NCBI GenBank assembly: GCA_963746805.1
Contig: CAVVCQ010000006.1
Coordinates: 118,561-182,560 of the forward strand
Length of the DNA stretch: 64,000 nt
Source of the DNA: DATHTC01 sp963746805
Lineage (GTDB): Bacteria > Actinomycetota > Thermoleophilia > Gaiellales > Gaiellaceae
Reading direction: 5' to 3'
The notes beneath the pieces are model-generated. The model did not search any database and was not told where the DNA came from. It worked only from the letters and a program-made list of their open reading frames with translations. Numbering within the stretch: position 1 is the first letter of the stretch; each line of letters starts with the position of its first letter. The position numbers were made by a program, and so were the translations under genes. Positions 8,596-16,774 of this stretch are shown piece by piece.

Positions 8596-9170
8596 ACCAC
8601 GAGCTCGACGAGCTGGTCGAAGGCGACCGCCGGCTGCGAGCCGCGCACGAGGCGCTGCTCGCAGCGGGCCCCCCGCCCGAGCTTCCGCCCTCGCTCGCGC
8701 ACGCACCCGGCTCGGCGCCCTCGCCGCGCGTGCGCCTGATGCCGCGCCGGCGCCTCGGCGCAGCGCTCGTACTGGCGGCGGCGTTCGCGCTCGCGCTGTT
8801 CGGCGCCGGGTACCTCGTCTCGGCGCAGACCGGCCCGGACGCCGGGTTCCAGGAGGACTTCGCCCTGACGATGCAGGGGACGGCAGCGGCGCGCGGCGCG
8901 ACCGCGAGGCTCCTGCTCGGCGAGCTCGACGAGGCGGGCAACTGGCCGATGGAGATGACCGTGCGCGGCCTCCCACGGCTCCCGGACGGCGACCGGTACG
9001 AGCTGCTGCTGACGAAGGACGGCCGGGCGATCGTCTCGTGCGGCACCTTCGTCGTCAGCGGCGAGACGGAGGTCTTCCTCAACGCGCCCTACCGCCTGCG
9101 CGACTACGACGGCTGGATCGTGACCCGCGAGGGCCAGGGCCGCCCGCTGCTGCGCACCGCCGAGATCTAG
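8592..9170 (+). CDS. Membrane anti-sigma factor (RskA C-terminal type)
   Basis: 192 residues beginning at a GTG that overlaps the sigma-factor stop. An N-terminal helical cytoplasmic part (~1-50) would bind the sigma factor. One hydrophobic helix (LGAALVLAAAFALALFGAGY, ~55-75) crosses the membrane. The outer C-terminal domain has the anti-sigma-K (RskA) style, with WPMEMTVRGLPRLPDGDRYE and CGTFVVSGETEVFLN. I see no HxxxCxxC zinc motif, so it is not a ZAS-type anti-sigma. It is convergent with thyX, overlapping by 4 bp. Confidence 0.82.
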   Translation: MNHELDELVEGDRRLRAAHEALLAAGPPPELPPSLAHAPGSAPSPRVRLMPRRRLGAALVLAAAFALALFGAGYLVSAQTGPDAGFQEDFALTMQGTAAARGATARLLLGELDEAGNWPMEMTVRGLPRLPDGDRYELLLTKDGRAIVSCGTFVVSGETEVFLNAPYRLRDYDGWIVTREGQGRPLLRTAEI

Positions 9171-9796
9171 GGCGCCGTGCGGTCGTTCGCGACGAACGCC
9201 GCGTACGTGACCGGCATCTGCTCCTCGAGGAACCGCTCGACCGCGAGGGCGTAGCGCCGGATCTCGCGCTGCGCCGCCTCGTCGGCCCGGAGCGAGACGA
9301 AGTTCATCAGCGAGCGCGCGTTGACGGTCCAGTAGAACTCGGTGTAGGCGCCGACGGGGAGCACGGCGCGCGCGATCTCCCGGGCCACCCCTTCCTGGAC
9401 GAGCCGCTCGTACGCCGCGAATGCGCGCTCGTAGACGTCGCGGAGCTCCTCGCGCGTGCGCTCGGCGAGGTCGTCCTCGACGGGCTCGAACGTGTAGGCG
9501 CCCGGCTTGCCGACCTGCGTGCGGACGTCCTCCGGCTCCGGGACGTAGAACTCGTCCGTCGCCTTCGCGTAGCGCATCGAGAACTCGTTGAACGAGCCGA
9601 CGCGGTGCCGGAACCACTCGCGCGCGACGAAGATCGGGCAGCGGATGTGGAAGCGGAAGGCGTTGTGCTCGAACGGCGTGCCGTGACGCTCGCGCATGAG
9701 GAAGCGGATCAGCCCCTCGTCCGCCTCGTCGAGCTCGTCCTTGTGCCGCGCGAAGCTGACGCGGGCCGCGTTCGCAACGGAGAGGTCGGACGCCAT
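9167..9796 (-). CDS. thyX: Flavin-dependent thymidylate synthase ThyX
   Basis: FAD-dependent dTMP synthase. The ThyX signature RHRVGSFNEFSMRY is present near residue 63, followed by typical flavin and dUMP contact regions (ARAVLPVGAYTEFYWTVNAR, SLMNFVSLR). The ATG at 9796 gives 209 residues, but the codons just upstream read VLDHGFVRLDAA in frame. That is the usual ThyX N-terminus, yet no start codon precedes it before a stop. In another frame an ATG at 9875 gives MTATAPVIPENTIPR, which would join smoothly if one base were added or lost near 9825. The real gene may therefore run 9167-9875 with a sequencing slip. Confidence 0.92.
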   Translation of the reverse strand: MASDLSVANAARVSFARHKDELDEADEGLIRFLMRERHGTPFEHNAFRFHIRCPIFVAREWFRHRVGSFNEFSMRYAKATDEFYVPEPEDVRTQVGKPGAYTFEPVEDDLAERTREELRDVYERAFAAYERLVQEGVAREIARAVLPVGAYTEFYWTVNARSLMNFVSLRADEAAQREIRRYALAVERFLEEQMPVTYAAFVANDRTAP

Positions 9797-9924
9797 CGCG
9801 GCGTCGAGCCGGACGAAGCCGTGGTCGAGGACGCGGGATCGTGTTCTCGGGTATCACTGGCGCCGTGGCGGTCACGCAATCGAGACTAGAGCCGCGCCCG
9901 GACGGTAGCGACGGGAGCGCCCAC

Positions 9925-10542
9925 GTGGGGTCGTCCGGGTTCTCGTACCCGAGCTGGCGGCCCGGCTTCTACCCCGCGGACGCGCGGCCGGAGGACTTCC
10001 TGAGCCTGTACGCGTCGCGGCTGCCGTCGGTCGAGCTGAACGTCACCGGCTACCGGCTGCCGTCCGAGGAGTCGTTCGTCCGCTGGCGCGAGGCCGCGCC
10101 GGCCGGGTTCACGTTCGCGGTGAAGATGCCGGCGCGGGCGCTGCGCTCCCTCGGGACGTTCGAGGAGCGCGCGCGCCTGCTCGGCGACCGCCTCGGCGTC
10201 GTGCGCGTGGTGCTCGAGCAGCCGCGCGACGACGGGCTCCTCGCCCTGCTGCTCGGCTCGCTCGACCCGGCGCTCCGGATCGCGCTCGACCTCCGGCACC
10301 CGACGTGGGACGACGTCGAGCTCGGCCGCGCGGTGCGGGTCGACGACTGGGACGCGGACGCGCCGTTCCGCTACCTCCGCTTCCGCGAGCCGCCGTACGA
10401 CGACGCGCAGCTGGTGGAGCTGGCCGCGCGCATCCGGCCGCTGCTCGCCGCCGGTGTCGACGTGTTCGCGTACTTCCGGCACGAAGAGGAGCCGTCGGCG
10501 CCCCTGTACGCCGAGCGGCTCCTCTCGCTGCTTCGCGACTAG
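9925..10542 (+). CDS. DUF72 family protein (YecE-like)
   Basis: About 205 residues of the DUF72 TIM-barrel-like family. The N-terminal VGSSGFSYPSWRPGFYPA is the family hallmark, followed by LPSVELNVTGYRLPSEESFV and FTFAVKMPARAL, and the C-terminal DVFAYFRHEEEPSAPLYAERL. The GTG at 9925 lies 7 bases after GGGAG and starts exactly at the conserved motif. An upstream in-frame ATG at 9841 would run antisense into the thyX start region, so I prefer the shorter form. Biochemical function of the family is unknown. Confidence 0.85.
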   Translation: MGSSGFSYPSWRPGFYPADARPEDFLSLYASRLPSVELNVTGYRLPSEESFVRWREAAPAGFTFAVKMPARALRSLGTFEERARLLGDRLGVVRVVLEQPRDDGLLALLLGSLDPALRIALDLRHPTWDDVELGRAVRVDDWDADAPFRYLRFREPPYDDAQLVELAARIRPLLAAGVDVFAYFRHEEEPSAPLYAERLLSLLRD

Positions 10543-10558
10543 GCCGGGCCGGAAAGCC

Positions 10559-10583
10559 GAAGGGCCCGCGCTGCGGGCCCTTC
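10559..10583. terminator. GC hairpin between convergent genes
   Basis: Perfect inverted repeat gaagggcccgc / gcgggcccttc with a three-base loop, right after the DUF72 stop and before the end of the reverse-strand Lys/Ala-rich gene. Placement between two converging genes suits a two-way terminator, though there is no clear T-run. Confidence 0.65.
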
Positions 10584-10608
10584 GTGGACGTGACGATGGC
10601 GGGTCGGG

Positions 10609-11235
10609 CTAGCCCTTCCCCTTGCCCTTCCCGTTCCCACCCTTGTTGCCCTTGTCGGCGGGTGCGGTCGTGGTCGTCGCGGTGGGCGCCGGACTCTCGG
10701 CCTTCTTGGCCTTGCCCTTCGCCTTGCCCTTCTCCTTGGCCTGTTCGGCCTTGGCCTTGGACTTCTCGGCCTTCGCCGCAGCCTTCTCGGCAGCGGCCTT
10801 CTCCGCGGCGGCCTTCTTGGCGGCGGCCTTCTCGGCCTTCGCCTTCGTGGCTTCGGCCTTGGCTGCCTGCTTCTCGGCCTTCGCCTTCGCGGCCTTGGCC
10901 TTTGCGGCCTCAGCCTTTGCAGCCTTCGCCTTGGCGACCTTCAGCTTCGCGGCCGTGGCCTTCTCAGCAGTGGCTGCCTTCGCAGCAGCGCAGGTGCCGA
11001 GGACGTCGCCGTGCCTCTTGTGCGCCGGCACGGCGGGAGCGCCGACGGTGATGGTGTTCTTGCCCTTGTGGCACAGGGTCACCTTGACCGTGCCGCCGTA
11101 CTCGTACTGCGCGACGCCGATGGCCGTCCTCGCGAGGCCGACGCCGCCGAGCACCCCGAACGAGACGAGGGTCGTGGCGGCGACGACCGCTGCGAAGACC
11201 GCGCGACGCGTCTTCGAGCTGATCGGTGTCGTCAT
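10609..11235 (-). CDS. Secreted or anchored Lys/Ala-rich repeat protein
   Basis: 208 residues in three parts. An N-terminal hydrophobic segment (AVFAAVVAATTLVSFGVLGG) acts as signal or anchor. A small domain follows with two Cys, in VTLCHKGKNTITVGAPAVPA and later GDVLGTC; I have seen this CHKGK...C pattern in other actinobacterial secreted proteins. Then comes a ~100-residue low-complexity tail of AAKAKAEK-type repeats and a Pro/Thr then Gly/Lys end (GNKGGNGKGKGKG). The tail should form a long, strongly basic helix, possibly contacting wall polymers or nucleic acid. Start is the third in-frame ATG because aaaggg precedes it. Confidence 0.75.
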   Translation of the reverse strand: MTTPISSKTRRAVFAAVVAATTLVSFGVLGGVGLARTAIGVAQYEYGGTVKVTLCHKGKNTITVGAPAVPAHKRHGDVLGTCAAAKAATAEKATAAKLKVAKAKAAKAEAAKAKAAKAKAEKQAAKAEATKAKAEKAAAKKAAAEKAAAEKAAAKAEKSKAKAEQAKEKGKAKGKAKKAESPAPTATTTTAPADKGNKGGNGKGKGKG

Positions 11236-11293
11236 TTGGCCCTTTCGCATGGTCGTATCTCGCATTTTGCGTTGTCGACCACTTGACGCCGGC

Positions 11294-13141
11294 TCAGGAG
11301 CGATCTTGCGGCGTGCCCCTCGAACGAGGGACGGCGAGCTCCGGCGCCCTGGGATTCAGGGTGCGCGCCCGCTCCCAGGCCTCGTCGGCGGCCGCACCGT
11401 CGAGCGCAAAGGAGAGCACGTACCAGAGCTCCCAGTCCTTCGGGTCGCGTTCGAGCGCCTCGCGCAGCGGTGGGCGGGCCGCCGCACGGTCACCCGAGGC
11501 CAGCCGCGCCTCGCCGGCGAGCCGCAGCGCCTCGGTCGACCACGGGGCATAGCGCTCGGCGCGATCGGCGGCGGCGGCCGCGGCGGCCGGGTCGTCCCGT
11601 GCGATCGCGTCCTCGACCTCGGCCGCCGCACGGTTCCCGGCATGCGCGACGCCGGCCGCGACGGCGAGCGGAAGCAGCAGCGCGAGCCCCACGGCGCGGG
11701 CCCGCGTCGACAACGGGCGCTCCGGCGCGGTCCGCGCGGTCGCGAGGACGACCTGCCCGGCGAGCAGGGCCGTAGCCGTCACGGCCGGGATCTCCCAGTC
11801 CCAGTCCAGCGCCGCGTGGAGGACGAATGCGGCGTACGCGGCGCCGGCGGCTGCAGCCGCTCGACCACGCGGGAGCGCGAGCAGCGGCGGCACGAGCGCC
11901 GCGAGCAGAAAGAGCAGCCCGAGCGGGCCGAGCTCGGCCAGCGCCTCGAGGTAGAGGTTGTGCGCGTCGCGAGCGGCGAACGCGGTCGGGCGCTCGAGGA
12001 GCCACCACCGTTCCCAGCTGCCCGCGCCGCCGCCGGCGAGAGGCATGTCCTCGAACTCGCTCCAGGCCGCGCGCCAGTAGTCGGCGCGGCCGTTCCCCGA
12101 GGCCGACGCGAGCCGATCGCCGAGGTCGCCGCTCGCCGCTGGAAGCGGCGCGGTGAAGGCGTCCACGACCTCGAGCGGGTTGCCGACGCGGACGAGGCCC
12201 GCGACGACCACGACGGCGGCGGCGCCGGCGAGTGCGACCGTCCAGGCCCTGCGCGCCGAGGCGCCAGGTGTCCAGCGGCGCTCGAGTCCCGCGGCGGCAA
12301 CCGCGCCCAGCGCCGCGGCGGCGGCGAGGACGAGGAGCAGAACCGCGAGCCGGCGGCCGTCGTCGCGCGCGACTTCGAGAGTCGCGTCCTCGCGTGTCAG
12401 CCCGTCGAACGACCCGGCAGCCGCGGCGGCGAGGGCCCCCGCGACGAGACCCGGGACGGCCAGCGCGGCGAGGCGCAGGCGGTGCGTCGCGACGACGGCC
12501 AGCACGACGAGACCTGCGGCGAAGGCGAGCCAGGAGCCGCGGCTGAACGTCAGCGCGAGCGTCGCCGCAAGCAACGGCATCGCCGCGGCCGCGGCCGCGC
12601 GCAGGGCCACGGAGGGCAGCGCGACGAGCCCGAGCGCGAGCAGCAGGCCGACCACGGCGAGGATCCCCTGCGCGTTCCAGTAGCCGATCGGCTCCGCCAG
12701 CTGGCCGGGGTCGAACGGCTCGAACCGGCCCGGCCACAGCCGCGTCGCGAGCCCCCAGCCCGAGACCGCGACGGTGCCGGCGACGAGGCCGCCCGCGAGC
12801 CACGGCGCGGACGCACGCGAGACGACGAGCGGCGCGGCGAGCGAGAGGGCGAGGTAGACGAGCGTCCGCTCGGCCTCGAGCACCGGCTCCGTGGGCCCGG
12901 GCGACCACGCGAGGGTGGTGAGTTGCCAGAGCCCGAGCAGCGCGAACGCGGCGGCCGGCGCGAGCGCGAGCCGGTCGACCGCGACCCGGTCGCGGAGCAG
13001 CAGTGCGGTCGCCGCGACGAGCAGGAGGAGGAGCGCCGTGAGGCCCCACTCGCGCGGGAAGTAGCCGCCGTTCGCGAAGGCGAGGCCCGCGGGGACGAGG
13101 GCGCCGAGGAGCGCAGCCGGTAGCCGGTCGTCGCGCGGCAT
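11294..13141 (-). CDS. O-antigen ligase/polymerase-like membrane protein with TPR-like tail
   Basis: 615 residues with about 11-12 hydrophobic helices through residue ~480. A soluble Ala-rich tail follows that looks like two tetratricopeptide-type helices (WSTEALRLAGEARLASGDRA then ALERDPKDWELWYVLSFALD). The loop YWRAAWSEFEDMPLAGGGAG...AHNLYLEALAELGPLGLLF is the recognisable Wzy/WaaL core with its H-N-xx-L element. Such proteins join or polymerise surface glycans using lipid-linked donors; in a monoderm the acceptor is unknown. The gene is monocistronic here. Confidence 0.85.
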   Translation of the reverse strand: MPRDDRLPAALLGALVPAGLAFANGGYFPREWGLTALLLLLVAATALLLRDRVAVDRLALAPAAAFALLGLWQLTTLAWSPGPTEPVLEAERTLVYLALSLAAPLVVSRASAPWLAGGLVAGTVAVSGWGLATRLWPGRFEPFDPGQLAEPIGYWNAQGILAVVGLLLALGLVALPSVALRAAAAAAMPLLAATLALTFSRGSWLAFAAGLVVLAVVATHRLRLAALAVPGLVAGALAAAAAGSFDGLTREDATLEVARDDGRRLAVLLLVLAAAAALGAVAAAGLERRWTPGASARRAWTVALAGAAAVVVVAGLVRVGNPLEVVDAFTAPLPAASGDLGDRLASASGNGRADYWRAAWSEFEDMPLAGGGAGSWERWWLLERPTAFAARDAHNLYLEALAELGPLGLLFLLAALVPPLLALPRGRAAAAAGAAYAAFVLHAALDWDWEIPAVTATALLAGQVVLATARTAPERPLSTRARAVGLALLLPLAVAAGVAHAGNRAAAEVEDAIARDDPAAAAAAADRAERYAPWSTEALRLAGEARLASGDRAAARPPLREALERDPKDWELWYVLSFALDGAAADEAWERARTLNPRAPELAVPRSRGTPQDRS

Positions 13142-13183
13142 GGATGTCAGCGGAAGCGGCGGCGGCCGCGACCGCGGGCATGG

Positions 13184-13786
13184 CTACCCGCCGCGGGCCT
13201 GCTCGAGCCGTCGAGCGACCTCGTCCCAGTGCACCACGTTCCACCAGGCGTCGAGGTAGTCGGGCCGGCGGTTCTGGTAACGCAGGTAGTACGCGTGCTC
13301 CCACACGTCGATGCCCAGCACCGGGTCGTGGCCGCGCATGATCGGCGAGTCCTGATTCGGCGTCGAGTAGGCCTCGAGCGCCGAGCCGTTCCAGACGACC
13401 CAGCTCCAGCCGCTGCCGAACTGGCCGACGCCGTTCTGGACGACGGTCTGCCGGAGCGAGGCGAAGTCGCCGAACGCGTCGTCGATCGCCGCGCGCAGCT
13501 CGCCGTCCGGCTCACCGCCGCCGTTGGGGCTCATGATCGTCCAGAAGAGCGAGTGATTGGCGTGGCCGCCGGCGTTGTTCCGGAGCGGCTTCTGCTGCTC
13601 GGGGTCGATGGCGCTCAGCACCTCCTCGACCGGCGCGTCCTCCCATTCCGTCCCGGCGAGCGCCTCGTTTGCCTTGTCCACGTAGGTCTGGTGGTGCTTG
13701 CCGTGGTGGATCCGAATCGTCTGCTCGTCGATGTGCGGCTCCAGGGCGGCGTAGTCGTACGGCAGGGGCGGCAGCTCGAACGCCAT
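13184..13786 (-). CDS. sodA: Superoxide dismutase (Mn/Fe), canonical
   Basis: 200-residue superoxide dismutase with all expected features: FELPPLPYDYAALEPHID at the start, first ligand in IHHGKHHQTYV, second in GGHANHSLFW, and the final DVWEHAYYLRYQ with Asp and His. The GNG/SGWSW region is normal. This is the standard enzyme removing superoxide in the cytoplasm; whether Mn or Fe is used cannot be decided from sequence alone. A good GAGAGGAG box precedes the ATG. A hairpin and terminator-like element lie 70-150 bases upstream on the same strand (see next entry). Confidence 0.96.
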   Translation of the reverse strand: MAFELPPLPYDYAALEPHIDEQTIRIHHGKHHQTYVDKANEALAGTEWEDAPVEEVLSAIDPEQQKPLRNNAGGHANHSLFWTIMSPNGGGEPDGELRAAIDDAFGDFASLRQTVVQNGVGQFGSGWSWVVWNGSALEAYSTPNQDSPIMRGHDPVLGIDVWEHAYYLRYQNRRPDYLDAWWNVVHWDEVARRLEQARGG

Positions 13787-13856
13787 CGCGCGTCTCCTCT
13801 CGTCGGGTCCTCGAGGTCGATGCTACGCCCGACCGGCTGCGAAGGCGCCGGACAAC

Positions 13857-13939
13857 GAAAAAAGGGGCGGATCCCGCCGCATCGGATCCGCCCGCCGTTT
13901 TCGTCAGTCTCCCGTGGAGGACACCGCATTGTCCTCCCT
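13857..13939 (-). promoter_or_regulatory. Two-hairpin leader ending in an intrinsic-terminator-like structure upstream of sodA
   Basis: Read on the reverse strand, the region upstream of sodA has a perfect 8-bp hairpin (ggaggaca/tgtcctcc, 13917-13939), a short spacer, then a 10-bp stem gggcggatcc/ggatccgccc (13865-13893) followed directly by six T residues. That is a standard intrinsic terminator lying ~70 bases before the sodA ATG. Either a short RNA ends here or sodA has a leader that can be terminated. The forward strand also has a TTTT after the same stem. The rest of 13787-14116 holds nothing else I recognise. Confidence 0.5.
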
Positions 13940-14116
13940 GGGGTTTCAGCCGCCGCGCTGAACTTGTCATGAGTCTGGACGGCGGCGGCCTCTTGACTCT
14001 TCCCCCGACAGGTGGTTCACCGCGGGCACTTGATTTCGGCCCCGCGTCACCCCTTCGGGGGGCGGCGGGGGTGCGCGGGCGACTCTCCGGGACGTCGGGT
14101 GCAGGGCCGAAGCGGT

Positions 14117-14144
14117 CATGACCGGGGTCTGGCCCCTGCCATGG
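14117..14144. repeat. REP-like palindrome upstream of the transposase gene
   Basis: Imperfect palindrome with outer CATG ends and core CGGGGTCTGGCCCC, lying 80 bp before the RAYT start. The core and right arm match the reverse complement of the elements at 2263-2290 and 2390-2418. Confidence 0.7.
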
Positions 14145-14224
14145 CCGGGCGCGACCTGTGCCGGATGTGTGTCAACTGCGGCCACCGGCAACTCGGAGTG
14201 CCGCTCGCGCCGTACGGTTGACGC

Positions 14225-14974
14225 ATGCCCCGGCTGCGCCGCCCGCGAGTCGCGAACGGCATCTACCACGTGGTCACGCGGGGCGTCCGGAAGCAGCCGA
14301 TCTACACGGACGATGCCGATCGCCGACTCTTCGTCGGCCTCCTAGGCAAGGTCGCGCGCAAGCGGGGCTGGACCGTCCACGCCTTCACGCTGATGACGAA
14401 CCACTACCACCTCGTCGTCCAGACGCCGCACGCGGACATCTCAGAGGGGATGCAGTACCTCAACGGCGTCTACGCGATGGCGTACAACGCACGCCGCGCG
14501 TTCGAGGGTCACGTCTTCGAGCGCCGGTTCTGGTCGCGCGTGATCGAGTCCGAGGCGGACTACCTCGAGACGTGCGGATACGTCCTCCAGAACCCGGTGC
14601 GAGCCGGCCTGTGCCGGACCTTCACCGACTGGTCGTGGAGCGGCGGCGAGCTCCTCCGCACGATGTCCGTTCCAGACATGCCCGGGGTCAGACCCTCGGG
14701 CATGCCCGAACCGGTCACGCCGCTGGAACCCCGTGCTTGTCGCGGAGGTACCGGAGGTACGGCGCCGTCTCGATCGGGCCGCCGACCACCTTCGCCAGCG
14801 TCTCCGCCGGCGTGTACTTGCGCCCGTGCCGGTGCAGGTGCTCGCCGAGCCACTCCCGGAGCGGCGCGAACTCGCCGCGCTCCACCTGCTCGTCGAGCTC
14901 CGGGCAGGTCCTCCCGGAGCCGCTCCCAGATCTGCACCGACATCACGTTGCCAAGCGCGTACGTCGGGAAGTAG
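14225..14974 (+). CDS. REP-associated tyrosine transposase (RAYT, Y1/IS200-like)
   Basis: Y1-type single-strand transposase of the domesticated RAYT group, which acts on REP palindromes. Visible motifs: GIYHVVTRGVRKQPIY at the start, the HUH metal pair in MTNHYHLVVQTP near residue 60, FEGHVFERRFWSRVI, and the final helix YLETCGYVLQNPVRAGLC, which should carry the catalytic Tyr. The recognisable domain ends by about base 14,640. From 14,677 the frame runs through a REP palindrome and then antisense through the end of the M32 gene to a chance stop, so the native C-terminus was probably cut or replaced. No inverted repeats of a full IS are seen. Confidence 0.85.
   Translation: MPRLRRPRVANGIYHVVTRGVRKQPIYTDDADRRLFVGLLGKVARKRGWTVHAFTLMTNHYHLVVQTPHADISEGMQYLNGVYAMAYNARRAFEGHVFERRFWSRVIESEADYLETCGYVLQNPVRAGLCRTFTDWSWSGGELLRTMSVPDMPGVRPSGMPEPVTPLEPRACRGGTGGTAPSRSGRRPPSPASPPACTCARAGAGARRATPGAARTRRAPPARRAPGRSSRSRSQICTDITLPSAYVGK
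14677..14704. repeat. REP-like palindrome at the 3' end of the transposase gene
   Basis: Inverted repeat with arms catgcccg...cgggcatg around GGGGTCAGACCC. It sits inside the in-frame tail of the RAYT reading frame, ten bases before the stop of the convergent M32 gene. With the copy at 14117 it brackets the transposase. Confidence 0.75.
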
Positions 14975-16206
14975 CCCATCGACCCGCCCGACCAGTGCAC
15001 GTCCTGGAGCACGCCGTGCGCGTCGTCCGGCACCTCGATGCCGAGGTAGTCCCACATCCGCCGGTTCCACTCCTCGGGCAGGTCGGCGAGCGCGACACGG
15101 CCGCCGATGATCTCCTGCTCGAGCTCGAACCGCAGGATGATGTGCATGTTGTAGGTGACCTCGTCCGCGTGGATCCGGATGAGCGACGGCTGCACCTGGT
15201 TCACGAACCGGTAGAACGCGTCGAGGTCGACGCCGCCGAGCGCGGCCGGGAACGTCTCCTGGAGCCGCGGGTAGAACATCCGCCAGAACGGCAGCGAGCG
15301 GCCGACGAGGTTCTCCCACATCCGGCTCTGCGACTCGTGGAGACCGAGCGAGACGCCCGAGGCGAGCGGGCTGCGGTCGAGCTCCGCCGCGACCTGGTGC
15401 TCGTAGAGCCCGTGCCCGTACTCGTGCATCGTCGCGAACAGCGAGTCGAGGTCGCCCGGCTCGTAGTGCGTGGTGATGCGGATGTCGTCGATGCCGCCGC
15501 CCGACGCGAACGGGTGCAGCGTCGGGTCGAGCCGCCACGCGTCGGGACGGTGCCCGAACAGCCCCAGCACCTCGAGCGAGACCTCGCGCTGCGCGTCGAT
15601 CGGGAACTCCCCGCCGAGCGACTCGACCTCCCGGCCGCTCGAGGCGGCGATCAGCGGGACGAGCTCCTCCTTGAGCTCGTCGAAGATCCGCCGCACCTCG
15701 GCCGTCTTCATCCCCTCCTCGTAGTCGTCGAGGAGCACGTCGTACGGCTCGTCGCCGGGGTCGAAGCAGGCGACGTACTGGAAGCGCAGGTCGAGGTTCC
15801 GCTCGAGCGCGGGCAGGAACGCGCCGAAGTCGGACGCCGCCTTCGCCCGCGCCCACACCTGCATCCCGTGCGAGCCGGCGCGCGACATCTCCGCGCGCAG
15901 GTCGGCCGGCACGCGCACCGACTTCTCGTAGTCGCGCCGCGTGACGCGGATCAGGCTCGCCTCGAACGAGTCGGGGTCGAGCGAGTCCTCGTACCCGCGC
16001 AGCTCCTCGAGCAGCGTGCCCGTCTCCTCGGCGACGAACAGCTCGTGCGTCATGCGCGACAGCGTCGCCACCTGCTCGGCGCGGGCCGCGGCGCCGGCCG
16101 GCGGCATGATCGTCTGCTGGTCCCAGTAGAGGAGCGCGGTGGCGCTCCGGAGGTCGTGGATCTCGGCGAGGCGGGCGCGCAACCGCTCGAATATGGGATT
16201 CGTCAT
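14715..16206 (-). CDS. M32 metallocarboxypeptidase (carboxypeptidase Taq), frameshifted
   Basis: Zinc carboxypeptidase of family M32, ~496 residues when corrected. The active site HEYGHGLYEHQV (HExxH-type) is near residue 265. Other family segments are DPTLHPFASGGGIDDIRITT, the HESQSRMWEN block near residue 295 and MGYFPTYALGNVMSVQIW. Near base 14,903 one extra base breaks the frame; removing it gives LPELDEQVERGEF onward, and the normal family ending RYLRDKHGVPAA with stop at 14715-14717. Left uncorrected, the frame runs on into the transposase gene. The start ATG overlaps the RidA stop (ATGA), so the two are coupled. Confidence 0.92.
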
Positions 16207-16664
16207 GGCTGCACCTTAACCGCGACCGTCGCCTCGACCTCGACCGGTATGCCTGCAGGCAACTCGTTCACGCCGATCGCGCTCCGGGCGCAAAGCCCGC
16301 GTTCCTCGCCGAAAACCGACACGACCAGATCGGTGAAACCGTTCAGTACGGACGGCTGGTCGCCGAACCCCGGGGCGGAGCGGATGAAGCCGATGACCTT
16401 CACCCAGCGCTCGACGACGTCGAGCGTGCCCAACTCGTCGACGATCCGCCGGAGCGCCAGGAGCCCGGTCGTGCGGGCCGCCTCGTAGCCCTCCTCCACG
16501 GACAGGTCGGCGCCGACGACGCCGGCGGTGCCGATCGGCCCGACCCCCGACAGGTACGCGAGCCCGCCGTGCACATGGACCGGCACCAGCTTCGGTCGGA
16601 AGGGCAACACGGGGAACTCCGGCAGCTCCAGGCCGAGCTCCGCGAGCCGCTCGTCGGCGCTCAC
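16203..16664 (-). CDS. RidA/YjgF-family protein
   Basis: About 153 residues of the RidA (YjgF/YER057c) trimeric fold. Characteristic pieces: LVPVHVHGGLAYLSGVGPIG, EEGYEAARTTGLLALRRIVD, and the end RSAIGVNELPAGIPVEVEAT, where canonical RidA has the catalytic Arg followed by V-xx-LP. Members of this subgroup deaminate reactive imines/enamines or have no tested role. GTG start at 16664 chosen because the family begins here (SADERLAELGLELPE); upstream codons are unrelated. Coupled to the M32 peptidase gene. Confidence 0.88.
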   Translation of the reverse strand: MSADERLAELGLELPEFPVLPFRPKLVPVHVHGGLAYLSGVGPIGTAGVVGADLSVEEGYEAARTTGLLALRRIVDELGTLDVVERWVKVIGFIRSAPGFGDQPSVLNGFTDLVVSVFGEERGLCARSAIGVNELPAGIPVEVEATVAVKVQP

Positions 16665-16774
16665 CGCTCGGCCCTCGCCTGCGTCACGCCGCGAATCTAC
16701 CGTGCGTAGAATCGCCGGCGGGGCTCGAGCCCGGACCACGCTCGAACCGACCACCGACCGGGGGTGAGGGCAGC

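Noticed and set aside
10622..11000. Simple-sequence or CRISPR-like repeat
   Set aside because: The apparent periodicity is codon-level (AAG/GCC for Lys/Ala) in a coding repeat, without spacers of regular length.
10622..13123. 833-residue forward open frame
   Set aside because: It runs antisense over the Lys/Ala-rich protein and the O-antigen-ligase-like gene and has shadow composition; the reverse-strand genes have clear membrane and repeat features.
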